From assembly GCA_031555145.1 (NCBI GenBank), contig JAVBUR010000009.1:1-60087 (forward strand): a DNA stretch of 60,087 bases. Direction: 5' to 3'. The notes under the pieces were generated by a model. It made no database searches. It was given only the letters and a program-made list of their open reading frames with translations, and was not told where the DNA came from. Each line of letters starts with the position of its first letter. Positions within the stretch are counted from its first letter, which is position 1. Shown here one piece after another: positions 16,997 through 24,232 of the stretch. The position numbers and the translations under genes were made by a program. The DNA is from JAJDIA01 sp031555145. Lineage in GTDB: Bacteria > Bacteroidota > Bacteroidia > Bacteroidales > Tannerellaceae.

Positions 16997-19552
16997 ATGG
17001 GCAAGAAGATTGTTTTTATTACTGTATTCGTCTTAATCAGTTGGTTATCATTCGGACAGAATACAACTACTATAAGAGGTATCGTAACGGACTCTATCAC
17101 AGGGGAAACGTTACCTTATGTATCCATCGTATTTAAAGGTACGACGATTGGTACGGCTACAGATCTGGATGGAAAGTTTTCTTTTTCCACCGGTTCAACG
17201 GTGCGTACCATCGAGGTTTCCTTCCTGGGATACGATACCAAGGAACTGACGGTGCGTACCGGGCGTACGAATACGTATACCGTCGAGCTGGCTCCGTCTA
17301 GCATCATGCTGAACGATGTGTTGATCAAGCCCGGCAAGGAACGCTACAGCAAGAAAGAGAACCCGGCGGTCGCCTTTGTGCGTAATATGATTGAATCGCG
17401 CGACAGCAACAACCCCCGTAACCACGACTACTACCGTTACGAGCACTACGAGAAGATGATGTTCGCCATGAACGAGTTTGAGCCGAAGCCCAAGAAAGCC
17501 AATGGCAAAGCCCGTACCTTCGACTTCCTGGTAGACTATATCGACACGCTTGAAGTGGGAACGACCATCCTTCCCGTGTCGGAACGCGAAAAGGCGGAGA
17601 GTATCTACTTTCGTAAAGACCCGAAATCAGAGAAGCGTGTCATCCAGGCTGCCAAGTCGGCAGGGGTGGACGAGATCTTCTCGCGTGACGGTATCCAGCA
17701 GTTCCTGGGCGAAGTATTCCGCGAGGTGGATATCTTCCAGAATGATATTTCGTTGTTCTTCTTCCGTTTCGTCAGTCCGCTGTCGAAACAGGCGCCCGAC
17801 TTCTATAAATACTACCTCCTCGATACGCTCGATATCGGCGGGCAACCCTGTGTCGATCTGGGCTTTGTGCCGTTCAATTCTGAGTCGTTCGGCTTCACCG
17901 GGCACTTGTATGTGACGCTCGACTCGACCTTCTTTGTCAAGCAGATGCAATTGAACGTACCGAGGGATATTAACCTCAACTTCGTGAACCGGATGACCAT
18001 CAACCAGTCGTTCTCGCGTACCGAAGACGGTTCCCGGTTGATCACGAAAGACGATATCCAGGTAGATTTCAAACTCACCGAGAAGTCGAAGGGCATGTAT
18101 GCCCGACGGCTCAGTATCTATAGTAACCATGCGTTTACACCACCCGACGACGAGTCGGTGTTCCAGAAGAGCATGCCGGTGATCACGCTCGATAGGGCGT
18201 ATAAGCAGAGTGAAATGTTCTGGGACTCCATCCGTCCGGCAGATGCCCAGAAGCGGAATCCCAATTCAGTGGCGCAACTGATGACGCGACTCCGCCAGGT
18301 GCCATTGTTCTATGTGACTGAGAAGGTGGTGTCGATCTTCGTCAACGGCTATGTGCCCACCAGTACCGATCCGTTGAAGAGCGCATTTGAATTCGGACCT
18401 GTCAATACTTTTATCAGTGGGAATGCGATTGAAGGTGCCCGCTTCCGTTTCGGAGGTACTACGACGCCGGCCTTCAGCAAGCGCCTCTTCCTCGACGGCT
18501 ATGTGGCCTACGGTACGAAAGACGACAAGCTGAAATACGACGCGATCGCCGAATACTCCTTTATCGATAAGAAGGAGTACCGCAAGGAATTTCCTGTCCA
18601 CTCGATCCGTGCCGAGATGAGTTACGATATCAACCAGTTGGGGCAGCAGTATATGTACACGAACAAGGATAATATCTTCCTCGCCTGGAAACGGCAGAAG
18701 GATACCCGTGCCACCTATCTGCGTAATGCCGAGCTGACCTACTACCGCGAGCACTACAACGGCCTGGCCTATGGTGCGGTGTTGCGTAACTTCAAGGAGT
18801 TCTCGACCGACTACGCCGCCTTCGACCTGATCGGCGCCGATGGACATCTGACGCCCGTCAACTCCTATACGATGAGCGAACTCGAATTCAAGTTCCGCTT
18901 TGCTCCGAAGGAGAAGTTCTACCAGACGCGCAACTACCGCTATCCGATCACGCTCGACTATCCGGTGGTGACCCTCAGCCATGTCACTTCGCTGAAAGGC
19001 TTTATGGGCTCGTCGTATACCTACAACCGTACGGATGTGGGACTCCAGAAACGTTTCTGGCTGACGCCTTTCGGGTATATCGACGCCATCCTGAAAGCCG
19101 GGAAGGTGTGGGACAAGGTACCGTATCCGCTGCTCATCCTGCCGAATGCCAACCTGTCGTATACCATTCAGCCGGAGTCGTATACGAATATGAACGCGAT
19201 GGAGTTTATCAGCGACGAGTATGCGTCGTGGGATATCACCTACTTTATGAGTGGAGCGATCCTGAACCGGTTGCCGCTGCTCAAGAAGCTGCAACTGCGT
19301 GAGGTGTTCTGCTTCCGCGGCCTCTACGGTCACCTGTCGGACAAGAATAACCCCTTCGTGAATGGCGAAGGTCTCTATGCTTTCCCGACCGGCTCTTATC
19401 CGCTGGGCAATGAACCATATATGGAAGCCAGCGTGGGGGTGGAAAACATCTTCAAGTTCCTTCGCCTCGACTACGTCTGGCGTCTCAACTACAAAGAAAA
19501 CCCCGGGATCCAAACGCGCGGTCTCCGCTTCATGATGAAGCTGTCGTTCTAA
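16997..19552 (+). CDS. DUF5686 outer-membrane protein with carboxypeptidase-regulatory-like domain
   Basis: Function not established. The 851-residue protein has a signal peptide (about 1-21, ending SFGQ) and a carboxypeptidase-D-regulatory-like beta-sandwich (about 24-112, with DSITGETLPYVSIVFKGT). The rest is the DUF5686 region, whose second half is rich in amphipathic beta-strands and ends GLRFMMKLSF, consistent with a C-terminal beta-barrel. Homologues are common in Bacteroidetes, one or several per genome. It stands alone between the repeat-rich gap and the toxin-antitoxin remnant, with its own promoter. No transport TonB box is evident, so I do not call it a SusC-type receptor. Confidence 0.87.
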   Translation: MGKKIVFITVFVLISWLSFGQNTTTIRGIVTDSITGETLPYVSIVFKGTTIGTATDLDGKFSFSTGSTVRTIEVSFLGYDTKELTVRTGRTNTYTVELAPSSIMLNDVLIKPGKERYSKKENPAVAFVRNMIESRDSNNPRNHDYYRYEHYEKMMFAMNEFEPKPKKANGKARTFDFLVDYIDTLEVGTTILPVSEREKAESIYFRKDPKSEKRVIQAAKSAGVDEIFSRDGIQQFLGEVFREVDIFQNDISLFFFRFVSPLSKQAPDFYKYYLLDTLDIGGQPCVDLGFVPFNSESFGFTGHLYVTLDSTFFVKQMQLNVPRDINLNFVNRMTINQSFSRTEDGSRLITKDDIQVDFKLTEKSKGMYARRLSIYSNHAFTPPDDESVFQKSMPVITLDRAYKQSEMFWDSIRPADAQKRNPNSVAQLMTRLRQVPLFYVTEKVVSIFVNGYVPTSTDPLKSAFEFGPVNTFISGNAIEGARFRFGGTTTPAFSKRLFLDGYVAYGTKDDKLKYDAIAEYSFIDKKEYRKEFPVHSIRAEMSYDINQLGQQYMYTNKDNIFLAWKRQKDTRATYLRNAELTYYREHYNGLAYGAVLRNFKEFSTDYAAFDLIGADGHLTPVNSYTMSELEFKFRFAPKEKFYQTRNYRYPITLDYPVVTLSHVTSLKGFMGSSYTYNRTDVGLQKRFWLTPFGYIDAILKAGKVWDKVPYPLLILPNANLSYTIQPESYTNMNAMEFISDEYASWDITYFMSGAILNRLPLLKKLQLREVFCFRGLYGHLSDKNNPFVNGEGLYAFPTGSYPLGNEPYMEASVGVENIFKFLRLDYVWRLNYKENPGIQTRGLRFMMKLSF

Positions 19553-19620
19553 ATGCTGCACCCGCTTCCTGAGGCATCCCCTTGTTCTTGAAAAAAAGGG
19601 ACCATCTTCAAAAAATTATA

Positions 19621-19659
19621 CGATAAGTTGCTCAACTAAGCAACTTATCGTTATCTTTG
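19621..19659 (+). promoter_or_regulatory. Autoregulated toxin-antitoxin promoter and operator
   Basis: A perfect 12-bp palindrome (CGATAAGTTGCT at 19621-19632, 6-nt spacer, complement at 19639-19650) sits over the promoter: TTG at 19628-19630, then 21 nt, then the -7 box TATCTTTG at 19652-19659. An operator in this position is what HigA-type antitoxins bind to repress their own operon. Here the downstream toxin body is missing. Confidence 0.65.
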
Positions 19660-19662
19660 TTG

Positions 19663-19785
19663 TTACTATTGTTCAATGGTTTTCAGAAGAAAACGCAAAG
19701 AACCCCATTAAGCGAAATAGAAAAGGGACTCCAACTTAAGAAAGAGTATTATGGAAGTAAAGTTAAAAGAAATAGATAAAGACTT
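19663..19785 (+). pseudogene. 3' remnant of a HigB/RelE-type toxin gene
   Basis: Read in the frame of 19678 (GGT), the DNA encodes LLLFNGFQKKTQRTPLSEIEK and then continues LQLKKEYYGSK to a stop at 19783-19785. It overlaps the antitoxin start as intact higBA pairs do. The GFQKKTQ-TP--EIE-A/G---KKEYY pattern is the C-terminal end of the RelE/HigB toxin family. Everything upstream is gone: the frame runs straight into the promoter, with no start codon and room for only about 40 residues instead of about 110. An internal deletion joining promoter to toxin tail is the simplest explanation. Confidence 0.7.
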
Positions 19786-20044
19786 GTATGATGTCAGCGC
19801 ATTAATAACTGAGCGCTTTGGAGAGGAAGGTTCTCCCTCAAGAATTGATGCTGAAGAAAAGGCATGGGCATTTTATACCGGGCAAATAGTAGAGGATGCC
19901 CGAAAGAAGGCTCACATCACGCAGGCTGAACTGGCCAAACGAATCGATTCTGATAAATCCTATATCTCTAGATTGGAAAACGGCCTTGTCGATCCCAAGG
20001 TTTCCACCCTCTGTCGTATCATGAACGCAATGGGAGGCAGATAG
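19751..20044 (+). CDS. HigA-type XRE antitoxin, orphan, C-terminus clipped
   Basis: DNA-binding antitoxin and repressor of 97 residues with a helix-turn-helix at about 52-94 (TQAELAKRIDSDKSYISRLENG) and an N-terminal toxin-neutralising region. Start ATG 19751 is preceded by the purine run AAGAAAGAG. Its toxin partner survives only as a 3' fragment, so it is an orphan, probably still expressed from the palindromic promoter. The reading frame stops at MGGR, but the DNA just beyond reads IEFSMPV-stop in a shifted frame. That looks like the usual HigA tail lost through a 1-bp deletion near 20041. DNA binding should survive this. Confidence 0.85.
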   Translation: MEVKLKEIDKDLYDVSALITERFGEEGSPSRIDAEEKAWAFYTGQIVEDARKKAHITQAELAKRIDSDKSYISRLENGLVDPKVSTLCRIMNAMGGR

Positions 20045-20070
20045 AATTTTCCATGCCTGTCTAATATAGA

Positions 20071-20100
20071 AGGGCGCAAGGTGTGATAGCCTTGCGCCCT
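20071..20100. terminator. Bidirectional terminator between HigA and yebC
   Basis: A perfect 11-bp stem (AGGGCGCAAGG at 20071-20081 with 20090-20100) with an 8-nt loop lies between the convergent antitoxin and yebC genes. Confidence 0.75.
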
Positions 20101-20147
20101 TTGGTGTTATCCGGAACAGCCCCGGTGTTATCGGGGGATTGCCGTGC

Positions 20148-20882
20148 TTACTCTTCGCCTTCTTCCGGGTCTTCCTTCATGTTGTGGAAGACGTTTTGTA
20201 CGTCTTCGTCTTCTTCCAGCTTATCGATGAGCTTGTTGAGCTGTTCGCGCTGTTCGGGGGTGACGTCTTTGAGGTCGTTGGGGATACGGACGAATTCGGC
20301 GGTGGTGATTTCGAAGCCGTTTTCTTCCAGGTACTTCTGGATGGCGGAGTTCTGCGAGAATTCGCCGGAGATGATCAGTTCGCCTTCATCTTCTTCGAGT
20401 TCTTCTACGCCGAAGTCGATGAGTTCGAGTTCGAGGTCTTCCAACGATACGCCTTCTTTCATGACGGTGTGGAAGATTACTTTGTGGTCGAACAGGAATT
20501 CGAGGCTACCGCTGGTGCCCAGTGAGCCACCGTGCTTGTTGAAGTAGCTGCGGACGTTGGCTACGGTACGGGTGTTGTTGTCGGTGGCCGTTTCAACGAA
20601 GACGGCGATACCAAACGGGCCGTATCCTTCGTAGTTCACTTCCTTGTAGTCGGTGTAATCCTTGGAGGTGGCTTTCTTGATGGCACGCTCTACGTTTTCC
20701 TTCGGCATGTTTTCCTTCTTCGCCTGCTGCATGAGGACACGCAGACGGGGGTTACCGTCGGGGTCCGGACCACTGGCCTTGGTGGCGATGGTGATTTCTT
20801 TACCTAACTTGGTAAATACGCGGGCCATATTGCCCCATCGTTTAAACTTCTTTGCTTTGCGGTATTCAAACGCTCTTCCCAT
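20148..20882 (-). CDS. yebC: YebC/PmpR-family (TACO1-like) protein
   Basis: Widely conserved cytosolic protein of the YebC/PmpR/TACO1 family, described variously as a transcriptional regulator and as a factor that helps ribosomes translate difficult sequences. The 244-residue protein starts MGRAFEYRKAKKFKRWG, close to the family MAGHSKW-type start, then has the conserved TKLGKEITIATK and GYGPFGIAVFVETATDNNTRTVANVR blocks. The tail is very acidic (EDPEEGEE). It lies 23 nt downstream of pheT on the same strand, so it is probably co-transcribed with the Phe-tRNA synthetase gene, which fits a translation-related role. Confidence 0.93.
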   Translation of the reverse strand: MGRAFEYRKAKKFKRWGNMARVFTKLGKEITIATKASGPDPDGNPRLRVLMQQAKKENMPKENVERAIKKATSKDYTDYKEVNYEGYGPFGIAVFVETATDNNTRTVANVRSYFNKHGGSLGTSGSLEFLFDHKVIFHTVMKEGVSLEDLELELIDFGVEELEEDEGELIISGEFSQNSAIQKYLEENGFEITTAEFVRIPNDLKDVTPEQREQLNKLIDKLEEDEDVQNVFHNMKEDPEEGEE

Positions 20883-20905
20883 ATTATGTGCTTATTTGTT
20901 GTTAG

Positions 20906-23368
20906 TTATCTGAGTTGTGCACCCAGTTTGTTTTCCAGGTTGATGCGGATCTTTTGCATCACGGCATCGATTTGCTTGTCGTTCAGTGTCTTCTCTGTGT
21001 CTTGCAGGAAGAAGCTGACGGCATACGACTTCTTGCCGGCCGGGAGATTCTTGCCTTCATATACGTCGAAGAGGGATACTTCCTTCAACAGCTTACGTTC
21101 ACTTTCGGCGGCGATCTTTTCGATCTCGGCGAAGGTGACTTGCTTGTCGATCAACAGTGCCAGGTCGCGTTTCACGGCGGGGAACTTGGAGATCGGCGAG
21201 AAGGATACCTTGTTCTTCCGTACTTCCTTCATCAGGAGCGTCCAGGAGAGTTCGGCGTAGTAGACTTCCGTGTCGATGTCGGCTTCCTTGCAGCGTTTCT
21301 TCTGCACGATACCCATCGTACCGAGCTGGCGGCCAGTAGATGAGGTGATGGAGAGCCCTGCGCTGTAGATGTCGTTCACCAGGTTGCCGAAGATCACCTT
21401 CTGCATATGCACGCCGAGGCGTTGGAGGATATTGACGACGTAGGCCTTTAGTTCGTATACCGACGACTTTTCGTCGGCATGCGCCCAACTGTTATCTACC
21501 CGATTGCCGGTGACCCAGAGCCCGAGGCGGTATTCTTCGGTGTATTCGGCCAGGGCAGCGTCTTCTTTCTTGTTGTCGGCATTGTAGTCGTAGCAGTTGC
21601 CGAATTCGAAGAAGCGGATGTCGCCATTCTTCCGTTTGATATTATACTCGATGCTTTCCAGTCCGCCGAACAACAGCGTCTGACGCATGCAGTTGAGGTC
21701 GGCGCTAAGCGGGTTCTCCAACATGGCGCAATGGGCGGCAGGGTAGGAGGACATCTCTTCGTAATAGGCCCGGCGGGTGAGCGAGTTGTTCATGATCTCG
21801 TGGAAGCCGGCGCCGCAGAGTTGTTCGGAGATGATCTGTTCCAACTGGTAGTTGCGGTCGGTCGGCGTCTTGTAGCTGAGGTTCGACTTCACATTGTCGC
21901 TGAAGTCGATGTTGTTGTAGCCGTAGATGCGGAGGATATCTTCGATCACGTCTACGTCACGTTGTACGTCGATACGATAGACCGGCACGCTGAGTGTCAG
22001 TCCTTCGGCTGTTTCGGCCTTCACGGCGATATCGAGGCTGGCGAGGATGCTCTTGATCGTAGCCACGGGGATTTCTTTGCCGATCAGGCTGTAGATCTTC
22101 CGGTAGGCCACTTCCACGGTATAGGGCTCGGCCACGGTGGTATAGACATCTTGTAGTTCGCCGGTGATCACGCCCCCGGCTGTTTCCTGGATTAGCAGGA
22201 TGGCACGCTTGAGAGCATACAATGTCTGGTTGGCATCCAGTCCGCGCTCGAAGCGGAAGGAGGAGTCAGTGTTCAGGCCGAAGCGGCGTGCCGTCTTACG
22301 TACCCGGGTTGGGTTGAAGCAGGCCGATTCAAGGAACACGTCTGTCGTCTGTTCGGTCACGCCTGCGTCCAAGCCACCGAATACACCACCGATACACATG
22401 GCTTCTTCGGTGTTGCAGATCATCAGGTCCTGATCAGTCAGCGTACGTTCCACACCGTCAAGGGTGGTGAACTTTGTGCCGGTCGGCATGGTCTTGACTA
22501 CCACTTTACCCCCTTTGACCTTGTTATAGTCGAATGCATGGAGCGGTTGTCCCACTTCGTGCAGTACATAGTTCGTCACGTCTACCACATTGTTGATCGG
22601 TCTGAGGCCGATGGCCTTCAGCCGGTTCTGTAACCATTCGGGGCTTTCCTTCACAGTCACGCCCTTGATGCTGACGCCGGTATAGCGGGGGCAGGCATCC
22701 GTATCCACTACTTCCACCGTGATGGCGGGGGTAGCGTCTTCGATGCGGAAAGCATCCACTGACGGACGGACGAGCGTGCCCGGTTTGTTATTTTGTTTCA
22801 GGTAAGCTGCCAGGTCCCGGGCTACACCGAAGTGCGAGGTGGCATCGACGCGGTTCGGCGTGATATCCACTTCCAGTACGAAGTCACTTTTGATATTGTA
22901 ATAATCTTTGGCCAGCGTACCTACGGCGGCTTCCGCCGGCAGGACGATGATACCGTCGTGGCAGGTGCCGATACCGATCTCGTCTTCGGCGCAGATCATC
23001 CCGTTGGATTCCACGCCGCGTATTTTCGAACGTTTGATCGTGAATGATTCGTCTCCGCTATACAGTACGGTGCCGTTCACGGCTACCACTACCTTTTGTC
23101 CGGCAGCCACATTGGCCGCTCCGCAGACGATCTGGAGGGGTTCGTCCTGTCCTACGTTGACGGTCGTGATGTGCAGATGGTCGGAGTTGGGATGTTCTTC
23201 GCAGGTCAGCACCTCGCCGATCACCAGTCCTTCCAGTCCGCCTTTAACGGTTTGCACTTCGTCTACTCCTCCCGTTTCCAGTCCGATGGACGTGAGCGCT
23301 GCGGCTACTTCGTCCGGTGTGAGATCGAAGTCGAGATATGCTGAAAGCCAGTTGTAAGATATATTCAT
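20906..23368 (-). CDS. pheT: Phenylalanine-tRNA ligase beta subunit
   Basis: Beta subunit of the (alpha-beta)2 phenylalanyl-tRNA synthetase, which charges tRNA-Phe in the cytosol. I place the start at 23368 (MNISYNWLSAYLDFDL), giving 820 residues, the usual length. The open frame extends 66 codons further upstream but that part runs through the promoter and is not family-like. Domains in order: N-terminal EMAP-type tRNA-binding OB fold (about 40-150), B3/B4 editing domain (about 215-390), B5 domain (about 415-480), catalytic-like core, and C-terminal FDX-ACB anticodon-binding domain (about 725-820, with SPISKFPAVKRDLALLID). pheS is not in the window, so the subunit genes are separated. yebC follows in the same operon. 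Confidence 0.97.
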   Translation of the reverse strand: MNISYNWLSAYLDFDLTPDEVAAALTSIGLETGGVDEVQTVKGGLEGLVIGEVLTCEEHPNSDHLHITTVNVGQDEPLQIVCGAANVAAGQKVVVAVNGTVLYSGDESFTIKRSKIRGVESNGMICAEDEIGIGTCHDGIIVLPAEAAVGTLAKDYYNIKSDFVLEVDITPNRVDATSHFGVARDLAAYLKQNNKPGTLVRPSVDAFRIEDATPAITVEVVDTDACPRYTGVSIKGVTVKESPEWLQNRLKAIGLRPINNVVDVTNYVLHEVGQPLHAFDYNKVKGGKVVVKTMPTGTKFTTLDGVERTLTDQDLMICNTEEAMCIGGVFGGLDAGVTEQTTDVFLESACFNPTRVRKTARRFGLNTDSSFRFERGLDANQTLYALKRAILLIQETAGGVITGELQDVYTTVAEPYTVEVAYRKIYSLIGKEIPVATIKSILASLDIAVKAETAEGLTLSVPVYRIDVQRDVDVIEDILRIYGYNNIDFSDNVKSNLSYKTPTDRNYQLEQIISEQLCGAGFHEIMNNSLTRRAYYEEMSSYPAAHCAMLENPLSADLNCMRQTLLFGGLESIEYNIKRKNGDIRFFEFGNCYDYNADNKKEDAALAEYTEEYRLGLWVTGNRVDNSWAHADEKSSVYELKAYVVNILQRLGVHMQKVIFGNLVNDIYSAGLSITSSTGRQLGTMGIVQKKRCKEADIDTEVYYAELSWTLLMKEVRKNKVSFSPISKFPAVKRDLALLIDKQVTFAEIEKIAAESERKLLKEVSLFDVYEGKNLPAGKKSYAVSFFLQDTEKTLNDKQIDAVMQKIRINLENKLGAQLR

Positions 23369-23413
23369 TATGTTACTGTATTTATTTCGTTTATAGCTTC
23401 TGAAATCGACTCG

Positions 23414-23421
23414 CAAAATTA
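23414..23421 (-). promoter_or_regulatory. pheT-yebC promoter -7 box
   Basis: TAATTTTG on the minus strand, 46 nt upstream of the pheT start. It supports the short (23368) start, because the longer frame would begin upstream of this box. Confidence 0.5.
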
Positions 23422-23463
23422 CAAATAATAATGAGACCGCCCGCATAAATAGCCTAAAAACAC

Positions 23464-23471
23464 TATCTTTG
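23464..23471 (+). promoter_or_regulatory. trmD promoter -7 box
   Basis: TATCTTTG, 34 nt upstream of the trmD ATG; divergent from the pheT promoter. Confidence 0.55.
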
Positions 23472-23504
23472 CTCCTCACGAAAAGGCAATAAAACAGCGA
23501 ACGC

Positions 23505-24179
23505 ATGCGAATTGATATACTCACGGTACTACCCGAAATGATCGACGGGATGATCAACTGCTCCATTGTAAAGCGGGCACAGGATAAAGGACTGGCGGAA
23601 ATACACCTGCATAACCTCCGCGACTACACCACCAACAAATGGCGGCGCGTAGACGATTACCCCTTCGGCGGCGAGGCTGGCATGGTGATGCAGATCGAAC
23701 CCATCGACCGGGCCATCTCCGCCTTGAAGGCTGAACGCAACTATGACGAAGTGATCTTCACCTCGCCCGACGGCGAACTGTTCGACCAGCCGATGGCGAA
23801 CAGCATGTCGATGCTCGGCAACCTGATCATCCTCTGCGGGCATTACAAAGGCGTGGACTACCGCATCCGCGAACACCTGATCACCCGTGAGATATCCGTT
23901 GGCGACTATGTCCTGACCGGCGGCGAGCTGGCTGCAGCGATAATCACCGACGCTGTCGTACGGCTGATCCCCGGCGCTATCGGCGACGAACAAAGCGCCC
24001 TCTCGGATTCCTTTCAGGATAACCTCCTGGCACCTCCTGTCTATACCCGCCCGGCGGAATACAACGGATGGAAAGTCCCCGATGTGTTACTCTCCGGCCA
24101 CGAACGCAATATCAGCGAATGGCGCCTGCAACAGGCTCACGAGCGGACGGCACGCCTCCGCCCTGATCTGCTGAAATAA
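23505..24179 (+). CDS. trmD: tRNA (guanine37-N1)-methyltransferase
   Basis: SPOUT-class enzyme that methylates G37 next to the anticodon with S-adenosylmethionine, preventing +1 frameshifting; essential in most bacteria. The 224-residue protein has the MRIDILTVLPEM start, the GGEAGMVMQIEP block, the knotted SAM-binding region (LCGHYKGVDYRI and ISVGDYVLTGGELAA, about 123-160) and the helical C-terminal tRNA-binding region ending RTARLRPDLLK. It has its own promoter. The GH3 gene 53 nt downstream has no clear -7 box and may be read through. Confidence 0.97.
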   Translation: MRIDILTVLPEMIDGMINCSIVKRAQDKGLAEIHLHNLRDYTTNKWRRVDDYPFGGEAGMVMQIEPIDRAISALKAERNYDEVIFTSPDGELFDQPMANSMSMLGNLIILCGHYKGVDYRIREHLITREISVGDYVLTGGELAAAIITDAVVRLIPGAIGDEQSALSDSFQDNLLAPPVYTRPAEYNGWKVPDVLLSGHERNISEWRLQQAHERTARLRPDLLK

Positions 24180-24232
24180 CGTTCTCCTTTTCCTTTGCCA
24201 CACACGATTTACACTAAACAACTGATCATATT

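Noticed and set aside
23369..23566. N-terminal extension of PheT by 66 codons
   Set aside because: It reads through the likely promoter at 23414-23421, is unlike the family, and the start at 23368 gives the usual length.
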